Source of the DNA: DASRHY01 sp035650275
GTDB taxonomy: Bacteria; Actinomycetota; Actinomycetes; Propionibacteriales; Kribbellaceae
Assembly (NCBI GenBank): GCA_035650275.1
Contig: DASRHY010000100.1
Coordinates: 17,147-81,146, forward strand
Direction of reading: 5' to 3'
Length of the DNA: 64,000 nucleotides
Shown here piece by piece: positions 56,713-64,000 of this stretch (the first letter of the stretch is position 1; every line of letters begins with the position of its first letter). The notes beneath the pieces were generated by a model. That model was not told the DNA's origin, made no database searches, and was given only the letters and a program-made list of their open reading frames with translations. A program made the translations under genes and the position numbers.

Positions 56713-57321
56713 GTGTTGCGGGTTGGGTTGACCGGCGGGATCGGGTCCGGAAAGAGCGAGGTCTCGCGGCGGTTGCGCGAGCTCGGGGCGGTCGTGATCG
56801 ATGCGGATGTGCTTGCTCGCGACGTGGTCGCGCCGGGCACGGACGGCCTCGGCGAGGTGATTGAGCAGTTCGGCATCGGCGTGCTCACCGCGGACGGCGC
56901 GCTGGACCGGCCGGCGCTCGGCGCGCTGGTGTTCGGCGACGACGAGGCGCGCAAGCGGCTGGAGGCGATCATCCATCCGCGGGTACGCGCCCGGGCGGCC
57001 GAGATCGAGGCCGAGGCCGCGCCGGACGCTGTCGTGGTGCACGACATCCCGCTGCTGGTCGAGACCGGCCAGGCCGACCGGTTCGACCTGGTCGTCGTGG
57101 TCGACGTACCGCCGGACGTCCAGCTGGCCCGCCTCACCGGCGCACGCGGCATGACGGCCGACGAGGCGCAGTCCCGGATCGCGAGCCAGGCCACCCCGCA
57201 GGACCGGCTCGCGGCGGCGGACCTCGTGATCGACAACGGGGGCACGCTGGACGAGCTCGACGACCGGGTCGAAGAGGTCTGGGGCCGGTTGAGCGCCCGC
57301 GCGGGCGACACGCGAGGATGA
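56713..57321 (+). CDS. coaE: Dephospho-CoA kinase
   Basis: CoaE phosphorylates dephospho-CoA, the last step of coenzyme A synthesis. The 202-residue protein has the P-loop LTGGIGSGKS at residues 6-15, 'VVIDADVLARDVVAPG' with the family DAD motif, 'LIHPRV'-type 'IIHPRVRARA', and 'VHDIPLLVETG'. The length equals single-domain CoaE; the C-terminal GrpB-like domain fused in mycobacteria is absent. GTG 56713 is close behind the rpsA terminator. Confidence 0.94.
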   Translation: MLRVGLTGGIGSGKSEVSRRLRELGAVVIDADVLARDVVAPGTDGLGEVIEQFGIGVLTADGALDRPALGALVFGDDEARKRLEAIIHPRVRARAAEIEAEAAPDAVVVHDIPLLVETGQADRFDLVVVVDVPPDVQLARLTGARGMTADEAQSRIASQATPQDRLAAADLVIDNGGTLDELDDRVEEVWGRLSARAGDTRG

Positions 57322-57438
57322 CCCCCGGCCGCGAAATGATTGCGGCGCCGGGCGATTTCGGGGAGCGTGTCCCGAGGTCCTGAGCAGCTACCGTGACGCA
57401 TCAGGCGATCACGGACCGTTCCGACGTTGGGAGGAAGC

Positions 57439-58665
57439 GTGGAGTGCCCGCGCTGCAAGTCTGACGTCCCTGAGGTCTCGCACTTCTGCCACCACTGCGG
57501 CGCAGATCTGCTGTCCGGGGACGCCGGACGATCGAAGGCGTACGCCGCGAGGCCGGACGAGCCGGTGGCGTCCTTCCGACTCGTCTCCACGATCATGCCG
57601 TACAACACCGGCGACCGTCCGTACACGTACCGGATCGCTCTCGGCATCGCTCTGGTGCTGACCGTGCTCGCGGCCGTGCTCGGCGCGCTGCCGGTGGCGA
57701 TCATGATCGCCGCGTTCGCGGTACCGATCGTCTACGTCCTCTACCTGTACGACGTGAACCTCTGGGAGGACGAGCCGGTCCCCGTGGTGGCGATCGCGTT
57801 CGCCGGCACCGGGTTGCTCGCGGTGCTCTTCACGCTGCTGTGGAAGGACTCGCTCGGGCTGTCGCTGGCCGGGCCGGAAGGCATGTCGCTGGGCGTCCAG
57901 GGCCGGGACCTGCTGATTCTGCTCCTGCTGGTGCCGGTGGTCTCCGAGCTGCTGCGCCAGATCGGCCCGCTGTACCTCGCGTCGCGGCCGAAGTTCGACG
58001 ATCTGATGGACGGCCTGACCTTCGGTGTCGTGGCCGGTGTCGCGTACGCCTGCTTCGAAACTCTGGTGCTGCACTGGGGCTGGCTGTCGGCCGGCTTCCA
58101 GGGCCCGAGCGCCGACGCCGGCACCTGGGTCTCGGTGGTGCTGCTGCACGGCTTCATCAAGCCGCTGGTGTACGGCTCGGCCACCGGTCTCGCGGCCGCG
58201 GAGTTCTCCGGTCTGGGCGAGAGGTACGACGGCTTCACGCCGCGCTGGGTCGCCGGCCTGCTGCAGGCCATCCTGGTGAACGCGGCGTTCAACGGGGGCG
58301 CCTACCTGCTGTCGTTCGTCGGCGGTCGCGGCTCACTGACCGGCCAGGTGCTGGCCGTGGTCTGGGGCCTGCTGATCCTCGGCGCGCTGATCATCCGGGT
58401 CCGCAGCGTGCTGCACAAGGGCCTGCTCGAGGCTGCGCTGGAGGCTGCCAGCCGCGGTGGTTCGAAGAACGCCTCCGGCGAGATGGCGTTCTGCCCGCAG
58501 TGCGAGATGCCGCTGCTGGCGCACTCGGACTTCTGCTCCGCGTGCGGCAACTCGGTGCGCGCGGCGGCGAAGACCGACAGGGCGGCGATCCGGCAGACCG
58601 CGACCGCGGGGGCGCCAGCAGCCGCCGCTGACGGACCGGCACACGACGGCGAGGTCCGGGCGTGA
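57439..58665 (+). CDS. PrsW-like membrane protein with zinc ribbons at both ends
   Basis: A 408-residue protein. N-terminal zinc ribbon: ECPRCKS and FCHHCG (Cys-3, 6, 17, 20). A central polytopic region of about eight helices resembles the PrsW intramembrane protease family: 'VPVVSELLRQIGP' (Glu-170), 'FDDLMDGLTFGVVAGVAYACFETL' (Glu-207) and 'LLHGFIKP' (His-237). The usual EExxK of PrsW is degenerate (SELLRQ), so catalysis is uncertain. C-terminal zinc ribbon: FCPQCEM and FCSACG (Cys-352, 355, 366, 369), then an Ala-rich tail. GGGAGGA precedes GTG 57439. The stop overlaps the first of three surface-protein genes by four bases. Confidence 0.8.
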   Translation: MECPRCKSDVPEVSHFCHHCGADLLSGDAGRSKAYAARPDEPVASFRLVSTIMPYNTGDRPYTYRIALGIALVLTVLAAVLGALPVAIMIAAFAVPIVYVLYLYDVNLWEDEPVPVVAIAFAGTGLLAVLFTLLWKDSLGLSLAGPEGMSLGVQGRDLLILLLLVPVVSELLRQIGPLYLASRPKFDDLMDGLTFGVVAGVAYACFETLVLHWGWLSAGFQGPSADAGTWVSVVLLHGFIKPLVYGSATGLAAAEFSGLGERYDGFTPRWVAGLLQAILVNAAFNGGAYLLSFVGGRGSLTGQVLAVVWGLLILGALIIRVRSVLHKGLLEAALEAASRGGSKNASGEMAFCPQCEMPLLAHSDFCSACGNSVRAAAKTDRAAIRQTATAGAPAAAADGPAHDGEVRA

Positions 58666-59780
58666 GCGATCCGCGGAACCCGCAACAGCCGGAGTACGGC
58701 GGTCAGCCGGGCCAGGGTCAGCCGGGCTACGGCGGTCAGCCGGGGCAGGGTCAGCCGGGCTACGGCCAGCAGCCGGGCTACGGGCAGGGCCAGCCCGGGT
58801 ACGGCGGCCAGCCGCAGGGCCAGCCGGGGTACGGCCATCAGGGCCAGCCCGGTTACGGCCAAGGCCACCCGGGCTATGGCCAAGGCCAGCCGCAGGGGCA
58901 ACCCCGGTACGGCCAGCCGGGCGACGGCCAGCAGCAGGGGTACGGCCAGCAGCAGGGCGGCTGGGGTGGTCCAGGCGGACCCGGTGGACCCGGCTGGGGC
59001 GGCCAGCAGGCGCCGTACCGGCCGGCCAAGAAGAGCAACACCACGCTGATCATCGCCGCCGTCGGCGGGTTCGTCGTGGTCGCGATCCTCGGCGTGGTCC
59101 TGGCGATGATGCTGGGCGGTGACGACGAGGAGGCGATCTCACCGACCGAGCCGACCACGTCCCAGCCCACCGACCAGCCGACCGGCGGGCCGACGTCGGA
59201 CCCCAGCGGGGAGCCGACGGGCGAGCCGACGTCGGAGCCGACCGACCAGCCGAGCGGCGATCCGTCGGAGCCTTCGGACCCGAGCGAGCCGATCGCGGAC
59301 AAGGGCACCGACAAGGGGATCGACGCGGGCAACGGGGTGTACGTCGCCCCGGCGCCGGGGTACATCCGCAAGTCGGGCGGCGATGTGCCCAAGGGCGTGT
59401 ACCTGGTGAAGCAGGGCGAGGGGATCTTCTGGCTGCAGGTCGTGGTGCGGCCGGCCGGCGAGTCCCAGGCCGGGCTGCTGCCACAGATCATGGCGGCGGA
59501 GAAGGACGGCAAGGGCATCACCAACTTCAAGACCGGTCAGCTGAAGACCGAGACGCCGTCGGCAGGCCGGGACACCGACCTGACCAAGGTGACCTCGCAG
59601 ACGTACACGGCTGACCTGACCGGCCAGAACGGCTCCACCAAGCTGGCCGGGTACGTTGCGGTGATGGAGAACGAGAAGGGGATCGTGTCCGTGATCCGGT
59701 TCGTCGGTCGCTACGACCGGGCCGCGACGCTGAAGACCGATCTCCAGAACATGCTCGCCTCGGTGGCGCAGAGCCAGTGA
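58662..59780 (+). CDS. Anchored surface protein with GQPGYG repeats, paralogue 1
   Basis: A 372-residue protein of four parts: a cytosolic disordered N-terminus (~residues 1-118) of GQPGYG/GYGQ repeats, one transmembrane helix (about 126-148), a Thr/Pro/Ser/Glu linker, and an extracytoplasmic C-terminal domain (about 222-372) starting GNGVYVAPAPGYI. This domain aligns with the next two proteins in order: the V-PAPG block, an F-W-containing strand (GIFWLQVVVR), and a final helix ending SQ. It lacks the C-x7-C pair of its paralogues. Orientation of the N-terminus is assumed. GTG 58662 overlaps the PrsW-like gene. Function unknown. Confidence 0.8.
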   Translation: MSDPRNPQQPEYGGQPGQGQPGYGGQPGQGQPGYGQQPGYGQGQPGYGGQPQGQPGYGHQGQPGYGQGHPGYGQGQPQGQPRYGQPGDGQQQGYGQQQGGWGGPGGPGGPGWGGQQAPYRPAKKSNTTLIIAAVGGFVVVAILGVVLAMMLGGDDEEAISPTEPTTSQPTDQPTGGPTSDPSGEPTGEPTSEPTDQPSGDPSEPSDPSEPIADKGTDKGIDAGNGVYVAPAPGYIRKSGGDVPKGVYLVKQGEGIFWLQVVVRPAGESQAGLLPQIMAAEKDGKGITNFKTGQLKTETPSAGRDTDLTKVTSQTYTADLTGQNGSTKLAGYVAVMENEKGIVSVIRFVGRYDRAATLKTDLQNMLASVAQSQ

Positions 59781-60712
59781 GCAGTCGTCGGACCGATCCG
59801 GACCCAGGGGACAGCAACCCCTGGGTCCGGCGGTCTGCCGATGCCGAGCCGGAAGAGGCCGAGGTCGAGCATGAGCCGCCGATCTCGCCGTGGAACCACC
59901 CGGTGGACCCACCGCCTAGCGGGCTCCAGGACACCCTGCCGGACGGGACCCAGCCGGACGGCCACTGGGGCACGGGAATGGGACCGCCGTCGCTGCGCCG
60001 GCCGGAACCGGAGCAGAAGCGGCGGATGCGACTGCCGAGGCTGCTGCTGCCGATCGGTGGCGCGGCCGTCCTGGTCGCGGTGATCGGTGCGGTGGCGATG
60101 GCGGCGCTGGGCGGCGAGGACCAGCCGACCACCGGCCAGACCCCGACTACGGGGCCGACCCCGGCACCGTCGACACCCGGTCAGTCCCCGGCTCCGTCGA
60201 CACCCGGTCCGTCCGGATCGCCGTCGACCGGCCCCACCGGTACGTCGTACACGCCTCCGGCCAACGCGATCCCTGTCGCGCACGGAGTATCAGTCGTACC
60301 CGCGCCGGGCTGGACCGTCTTCACGCCCGAGAAGCAGGGCAGGCAGCTCGTGGTCAAGGCGCCGGACGGTCACCGGGCGTTCTTCTGGGTACGGCAGAAG
60401 GAGCGCGTCAGCGCCGAGGACTACGCGGTCGCGATCTTCGAGGGCGAGACGGTCAACGCGACGGGCACCAAGGCGTCTGCGACGAAGCACATGCCGTGCC
60501 CGCGCGACGTACTGGTCGAGTGCGTGTCGATCAGCTACTCGACCGTGCTCCCGCCGGACAAGGGCAGCATCCGGATGCGCGGCGAGGTCCAGGCATTCCG
60601 CCGCCGCGACGGCGTGGTCACGGCGATGGACTTCCAGGCCCGGCCGGACTACTTCGAGAAGGCCCTCGCCGACGCTCGCGTGATGCTGAAGTCCGTGATC
60701 GACAGCCAGTAG
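59777..60712 (+). CDS. Anchored surface protein, paralogue 2
   Basis: A 311-residue protein: a polar Pro-rich N-terminus without GYG repeats, one transmembrane helix (about 92-112), a Pro/Thr/Ser linker, and a C-terminal domain with HGVSVVPAPGWTVF, the strand FFWVRQKER, a CX7C pair in PCPRDVLVEC, 'SYSTVLP', and a terminal helix ending in DSQ. The domain matches paralogue 3 closely in the CX7C block. GTG 59777 overlaps paralogue 1 by four bases. No known family recognised; a disulfide-stabilised ligand or cell-wall domain is plausible. Confidence 0.8.
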   Translation: MSSRRTDPDPGDSNPWVRRSADAEPEEAEVEHEPPISPWNHPVDPPPSGLQDTLPDGTQPDGHWGTGMGPPSLRRPEPEQKRRMRLPRLLLPIGGAAVLVAVIGAVAMAALGGEDQPTTGQTPTTGPTPAPSTPGQSPAPSTPGPSGSPSTGPTGTSYTPPANAIPVAHGVSVVPAPGWTVFTPEKQGRQLVVKAPDGHRAFFWVRQKERVSAEDYAVAIFEGETVNATGTKASATKHMPCPRDVLVECVSISYSTVLPPDKGSIRMRGEVQAFRRRDGVVTAMDFQARPDYFEKALADARVMLKSVIDSQ

Positions 60713-60752
60713 CCGATCGACCGTCGGCCGATCGAAACCGAGAAGGGCGCTC

Positions 60753-61685
60753 ATGAGCCAGCAGTACGGCCCGCCTGGGCCTGCCGGTCCCTATGGACAG
60801 CAGCAGCCGGTAGGCCCGCCGCCCGTCGCGCAGCAAGGCGGTCCCGGCCAGTGGGCACCCGGCCCGCAGGGCCAGGGCCCGTACGGCGCCGGGCCCGCTG
60901 GGCCGCAAGGTCCGGGCGGACCGCACGGTCCTGGCGGGATGGGCCCGTTCGGGATGCCGCCCGGCTACCGGCCGCCGAGGCGCCGCTCGAACACACCGCG
61001 GATCCTCGCGATCGCCGGTGGCGCGGTCGCGGTCGCGCTGATCATTCTCGGCGTGGTGCTGCTGCTCACCCGCGGTTCTGACGACGAGGCCAGCGGTCCG
61101 ACGGACCCGACCGCAGCTCCGACCGACCAGCCGACCGGCGCGCCCACCGACGTACCGTCCGACGAGCCGTCCGGCGAGCCCAGCCCGACGCCGACCAGCA
61201 CCTACATGCCAAAGCCGGGTCAGGTCGAGGTCGGGCGCGGTGTATACCTCACGCCGGCGAAGGGCTGGAAGCGGGACAACACCTTCAAGAACAACGGCGC
61301 CAACTACGTACTGCCGCGGCCCGGCGGCAGCATCGAGGGGTGGTTCTGGGCCCGCCAGACCGAGCTGTACGACGCCAAGGGTTTCGCCGAGCACCTGGCC
61401 GACATCGAGTCGAACAACCTGCAGAACGTGCACATTGCGCAGGGCCGGTTCATCCCGTGCCGACGGCCGGTGCTGGTGAAGTGCTATGCGATCAACTTCT
61501 CCGCGGTCATCCCGGCCTCGCAGACCAGGAGCAAGAAGCCGATCATCTTCCGCGGGCTGATCCAGGCGTTCGAGCGCAAGGACGGCCTGGTGACGGCGTC
61601 GGACTCGGCGCTGCGCAACGAGGTGTTCGCCAAGCACTATCCGACGATCCAGACCATGATCATCTCGATGTGGGACAGCATGTAG
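60753..61685 (+). CDS. Anchored surface protein, paralogue 3
   Basis: A 310-residue protein: a Gly/Pro/Gln-rich N-terminus (PPGPAGPYGQQQP), basic residues, one transmembrane helix (about 87-110), a Pro/Thr/Ser linker, and a C-terminal domain with GRGVYLTPAKGWK, the strand GWFWARQTELY, the CX7C block PCRRPVLVKC, 'NFSAVIP', and a terminal helix ending DSM. ATG 60753 is 40 bases after paralogue 2, with GAGAAGGGC upstream. Last of the cluster that begins with the PrsW-like gene. Confidence 0.8.
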   Translation: MSQQYGPPGPAGPYGQQQPVGPPPVAQQGGPGQWAPGPQGQGPYGAGPAGPQGPGGPHGPGGMGPFGMPPGYRPPRRRSNTPRILAIAGGAVAVALIILGVVLLLTRGSDDEASGPTDPTAAPTDQPTGAPTDVPSDEPSGEPSPTPTSTYMPKPGQVEVGRGVYLTPAKGWKRDNTFKNNGANYVLPRPGGSIEGWFWARQTELYDAKGFAEHLADIESNNLQNVHIAQGRFIPCRRPVLVKCYAINFSAVIPASQTRSKKPIIFRGLIQAFERKDGLVTASDSALRNEVFAKHYPTIQTMIISMWDSM

Positions 61686-61733
61686 CGGCCCGCCCCCGCC
61701 ACCCAGGGATTCAGCCTCGGCCACCCAGGGAAT

Positions 61734-61831
61734 CATCGGTCGGTTTGCAACAGCCTGTGGACAACGCGGCTGCGCGAACCTCGGCGGTCAGCCGGACGGG
61801 TTGTCCACAGGCTGTCGCAAACCGACCGATG
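61734..61831. promoter_or_regulatory. 32-bp inverted repeat with paired DnaA-box-like sequences
   Basis: Arms 61734-61765 and 61800-61831 pair over 32 bases with one mismatch, around a 34-base spacer. Each arm includes TTGTCCACA (61801-61809) or its complement TGTGGACAA (61756-61764), the actinobacterial DnaA-box consensus. It lies 40 bases before uvrB; two GCCACCCAGGGA direct repeats (61698 and 61720) lie just upstream. Confidence 0.7.
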
Positions 61832-61870
61832 AACCCCGGGTTGTCGGAGCGGCGCCGTACGGTGGAGGAC

Positions 61871-63895
61871 ATGAGACAGGTGAGTGACCTCCAGCGTGCG
61901 GTCGCGCCGTTCGAGGTCGTCGCGGAGTTCGAGCCGTCCGGTGACCAGCCGACCGCGATCGACGACCTGGAGCGGCGGATCAAGGCCGGCGAGCAGGACG
62001 TGGTGCTGCTCGGCGCGACCGGTACCGGTAAGACCGCGACGGTGGCGTGGCTGGCCGAGCGGGTCCAGCGTCCGGTGCTGGTGATGCAGCCGAACAAGAC
62101 GCTGGCCGCGCAGTTCGCGAACGAGCTGCGGCAGTTCTTCCCCGACAACGCCGTCGAGTACTTCGTCTCGTACTACGACTACTACCAGCCCGAGGCGTAC
62201 GTCCCCCAGGCCGACCTCTACATCGAGAAGGACTCGTCCCAGAACGACGACATCGCGCGGCTGCGGCTCGCGGCGACCTCGTCGCTCTTCACGCGCCGCG
62301 ACGTCGTCGTCGTGGCGAGCGTGAGCTGCATCTACGGCCTCGGCTCGCCCGAGGAGTGGCAGGAGCGGGTGCTGATCCTGAACGTCGGCGAGGAGCGCGA
62401 CCGCGACGCCGCGCTGCGCACGCTGATCGAGAGCCAGTACGTCCGCAACGACACCGTGCTCGGGCGGGGGCGCTTCCGAGTCAAGGGCGACGTCGTCGAG
62501 GTGCAGCCCGCGAACGGGGAGACGGCGCACCGCATCTCGTTCTTCGGGGACGAGGTCGAGGCCATCACGCACTTCGACCCGCTCACCGGCGAGGTGCTCG
62601 CGAAGCTCGACAACATCACGATCTGGCCCGCCACGGAGTACGTCACGTCGAAGCCGACCATCGAGCGCGCGGTCGACGAGATCCGGCACGAGCTCGAGGA
62701 GCAGGTCGCCTCGTTCGAGTCGGCCGGGCGCATGCTCGAGGCGCACCGCATCCGCCAGCGCACGGAGTACGACCTCGAGATGCTGAAGGAGCTCGGCTTC
62801 TGCAACGGCATCGAGAACTACTCGCGCATCCTCGAGGGCCGCGGGCCGGGGACTCACCCGTTCACCTTGCTCGACTACTTCCCGAACGACTACGTGATCT
62901 TCATCGACGAGTCGCACCAGACCGTGCCGCAGATCGGCGGCATGTACGAGGGCGACCGCTCGCGCAAGCAGACGCTCGTCGACTACGGCTTCCGGCTGCC
63001 GTCGGCGCTCGACAACCGCCCGCTCCGCTTCGACGAGTTCCTGCACAAGGTGCCGCAGATGGTGTTCGTCTCGGCGACGCCCGGCCCGTTCGAGCTCCGG
63101 CACTCGACCCGCGTGTCGGAGCAGCTGATCCGGCCGACGTTCCTCGTCGACCCGGAGGTCGAGCTGCGCGAGACGAAGAACCAGATCGACGACCTGCTGA
63201 ACGAGATCCGGCGTCGTGAGGAGGCCGGCGAGCGCGTGCTCGTGACGACGCTGACGAAGAAGATGGCCGAGGACCTCACCGACTACCTGCTCGAGGCCGG
63301 CGTGCGAGCGCGCTACCTCCACTCGGAGGTCGACACGCTCGAGCGCATCTCGATCATCCGTCAGCTGCGGCTCGGCGAGTACGACGTGCTCGTCGGGATC
63401 AACCTGCTCCGCGAGGGCCTCGACCTGCCCGAGGTCTCGCTCGTGGCGATCCTCGACGCCGACAAGGAGGGCTTCCTGCGCAGCGAGCGCTCGCTGATCC
63501 AGACGATCGGCCGCGCGGCCCGCAACGTGCGCGGCCGGGTCCTGCTCTACGCCGACAAGGAGACCGAGTCGATCAAGCTCGCGGTCGGCGAGACCAACCG
63601 GCGGCGGGTGGTGCAGCGGGCGTTCAATGCCGAGCACGGCATCGTGCCGAGGTCGGCGAGCCGCACGATCCTCGACATCCAGCCGGCCGAGCCGATCCCG
63701 CAGAAGGGCCGCCGGGCGGCGCAGGTGGCCGCCATCGACCTGAAGAAGATCGACGACCTCGACTCGCTCCGCTCGGCGATCGAGCGGCTGCGCGCCGAGA
63801 TGCGCCAGGCCGCGGCCGACCTCGAGTTCGAGCGCGCGGCGGCGCTGCGCGACAAGGCGCGCGAGCTCGAGCAGCTCGAGCTGCAGATGCGATGA
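61871..63895 (+). CDS. uvrB: Excinuclease ABC subunit B, probably chimeric
   Basis: UvrB is the damage-verifying helicase of nucleotide excision repair. The 674-residue frame is intact: Walker A GATGTGKT at residues 48-55, the beta-hairpin block YYDYYQPEAY at about 101-110, SVSCIYGLGSP, the helicase motifs IDESH and TLTKKMAEDL, 'GRAARN', and a C-terminal UVR domain (LEFERAAALRDKARELE) that recruits UvrC. Codon use changes after about residue 90: the first part follows the window (Arg CGG, Leu CTG, Pro CCG), the rest uses CGC, CTC and more CCC. The part after YVPQ also reads less like the actinobacterial sequences I know. An assembly join or recombination inside uvrB is likely. Confidence 0.9.
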   Translation: MRQVSDLQRAVAPFEVVAEFEPSGDQPTAIDDLERRIKAGEQDVVLLGATGTGKTATVAWLAERVQRPVLVMQPNKTLAAQFANELRQFFPDNAVEYFVSYYDYYQPEAYVPQADLYIEKDSSQNDDIARLRLAATSSLFTRRDVVVVASVSCIYGLGSPEEWQERVLILNVGEERDRDAALRTLIESQYVRNDTVLGRGRFRVKGDVVEVQPANGETAHRISFFGDEVEAITHFDPLTGEVLAKLDNITIWPATEYVTSKPTIERAVDEIRHELEEQVASFESAGRMLEAHRIRQRTEYDLEMLKELGFCNGIENYSRILEGRGPGTHPFTLLDYFPNDYVIFIDESHQTVPQIGGMYEGDRSRKQTLVDYGFRLPSALDNRPLRFDEFLHKVPQMVFVSATPGPFELRHSTRVSEQLIRPTFLVDPEVELRETKNQIDDLLNEIRRREEAGERVLVTTLTKKMAEDLTDYLLEAGVRARYLHSEVDTLERISIIRQLRLGEYDVLVGINLLREGLDLPEVSLVAILDADKEGFLRSERSLIQTIGRAARNVRGRVLLYADKETESIKLAVGETNRRRVVQRAFNAEHGIVPRSASRTILDIQPAEPIPQKGRRAAQVAAIDLKKIDDLDSLRSAIERLRAEMRQAAADLEFERAAALRDKARELEQLELQMR

Positions 63896-64000
63896 TCAGC
63901 GGCTTCTACGCGGTCCTCGATCGCGATGACGACGAGCTCGCGCGGGCGCTGCTCGCCGGCGGCGCGCGGGTGCTGCAGATCCGGCTCAAGCCGCGCGGCG
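63892..64000 (+). CDS. thiE: Thiamine-phosphate synthase-like protein, 5' fragment
   Basis: Only 36 residues are present, cut by the window edge. The start overlaps the uvrB stop in ATGA. The sequence MISGFYAVLDRDD...LARALLAGGARVLQIRLK has the first barrel strand and helix of ThiE, ending in the V-Q-I/L-R-x-K motif that binds the pyrimidine substrate. ThiE joins the thiazole and pyrimidine halves of thiamine. Codon use matches the second part of uvrB, not the rest of the window. The call is tentative from so short a piece. Confidence 0.6.
   Translation, partial: MISGFYAVLDRDDDELARALLAGGARVLQIRLKPRG

Noticed and set aside
57322..57438. Possible hairpin or small RNA between coaE and the PrsW-like gene
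   Set aside because: Only short imperfect pairing (GCGAAAT with ATTTCGG) is visible; nothing supports an RNA gene.
58690..58960. Dense short repeats resembling a CRISPR array
   Set aside because: The repeats are in frame and encode GQPGYG-type peptide; there are no unique spacers of constant length and no cas genes.
61734..61831. Paired DnaA boxes as a replication origin
   Set aside because: Only two boxes are present, with no AT-rich unwinding region and no dnaA, dnaN, recF or gyr genes nearby.
61832..61871. LexA (SOS) box before uvrB
   Set aside because: No sequence close to the actinobacterial CGAAC-N4-GTTCG palindrome was found between the inverted repeat and the start codon.

Overview
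The window is about 70% GC, uses many GTG starts, overlaps most co-directional genes by 1-8 bases (ATGA/GTGA junctions), and has an actinobacterial gene content: trp cluster with its membrane-protein passenger, gltBD, pdtaR-type ANTAR regulator, AftD-like protein, DUF3068 and DUF2613 proteins. It reads as a non-mycolate, Kribbella/Nocardioides-like actinomycete chromosome; that genus-level placement is inference. The exception is the last ~1.8 kb. Inside uvrB, at about 62.14-62.21 kb, codon choice switches (Arg CGG to CGC, Leu CTG to CTC, Pro CCG to CCC), and uvrB is followed by a translationally coupled thiE-like start. The right edge therefore looks joined to a different high-GC genome within a conserved uvrB block.

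Layout. 0-2.4 kb: the tail of an ABC exporter, then a minus-strand four-gene operon made of two copies of a bicistron (a small protein of unknown family plus an AbiEii-like nucleotidyltransferase). 2.5-12.4 kb: one long plus-strand run with a HesB-like protein, hisI, trpE, two small membrane proteins, trpC, trpB, trpA, then a Sco/MauE/DsbA envelope redox trio, lgt with a repetitive acidic tail, and a VIT-family transporter. 12.7-18.7 kb: gltBD. 18.8-24.4 kb: metallophosphoesterase, EamA exporter, pyk, a free-standing LAGLIDADG protein behind an unusual tRNA(CAA), and pdtaR. 24.6-30.2 kb: a livKHMGF branched-chain amino-acid (or amide) ABC importer. 30.2-36.1 kb: a lipoprotein, DUF554, GNAT, hotdog thioesterase and polA.

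36.5-51.0 kb is a cell-surface glycoconjugate locus: flippase, two large membrane proteins, a DUF2613 peptide, a GT4 glycosyltransferase, methyltransferases, a 1390-residue AftD-like GT-C enzyme, an acyltransferase and DUF3068. A strong inverted repeat lies between its divergent arms at 37.8 kb. 51.0-54.8 kb holds a methyltransferase, a TetR/SRPBCC pair with candidate operators, and a Cys-cluster/pentapeptide protein. 55.1-57.3 kb carries rpsA and coaE. 57.4-61.7 kb carries a PrsW-like membrane protein with a zinc ribbon at each end, followed by three tandem paralogous anchored surface proteins. uvrB follows after a 32-bp near-perfect inverted repeat that contains two DnaA-box-like sequences.

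Non-coding structure of note: one palindromic element occurs twice (12.5 and 51.9 kb), and several strong hairpins act as probable terminators. No CRISPR array, rRNA, transposase or prophage was seen. The most notable items are the uvrB junction, the duplicated AbiEii-like bicistron, the odd tRNA with its neighbouring homing-endonuclease-like gene, the PrsW-like/triplicate surface-protein cluster, and the inverted repeats.
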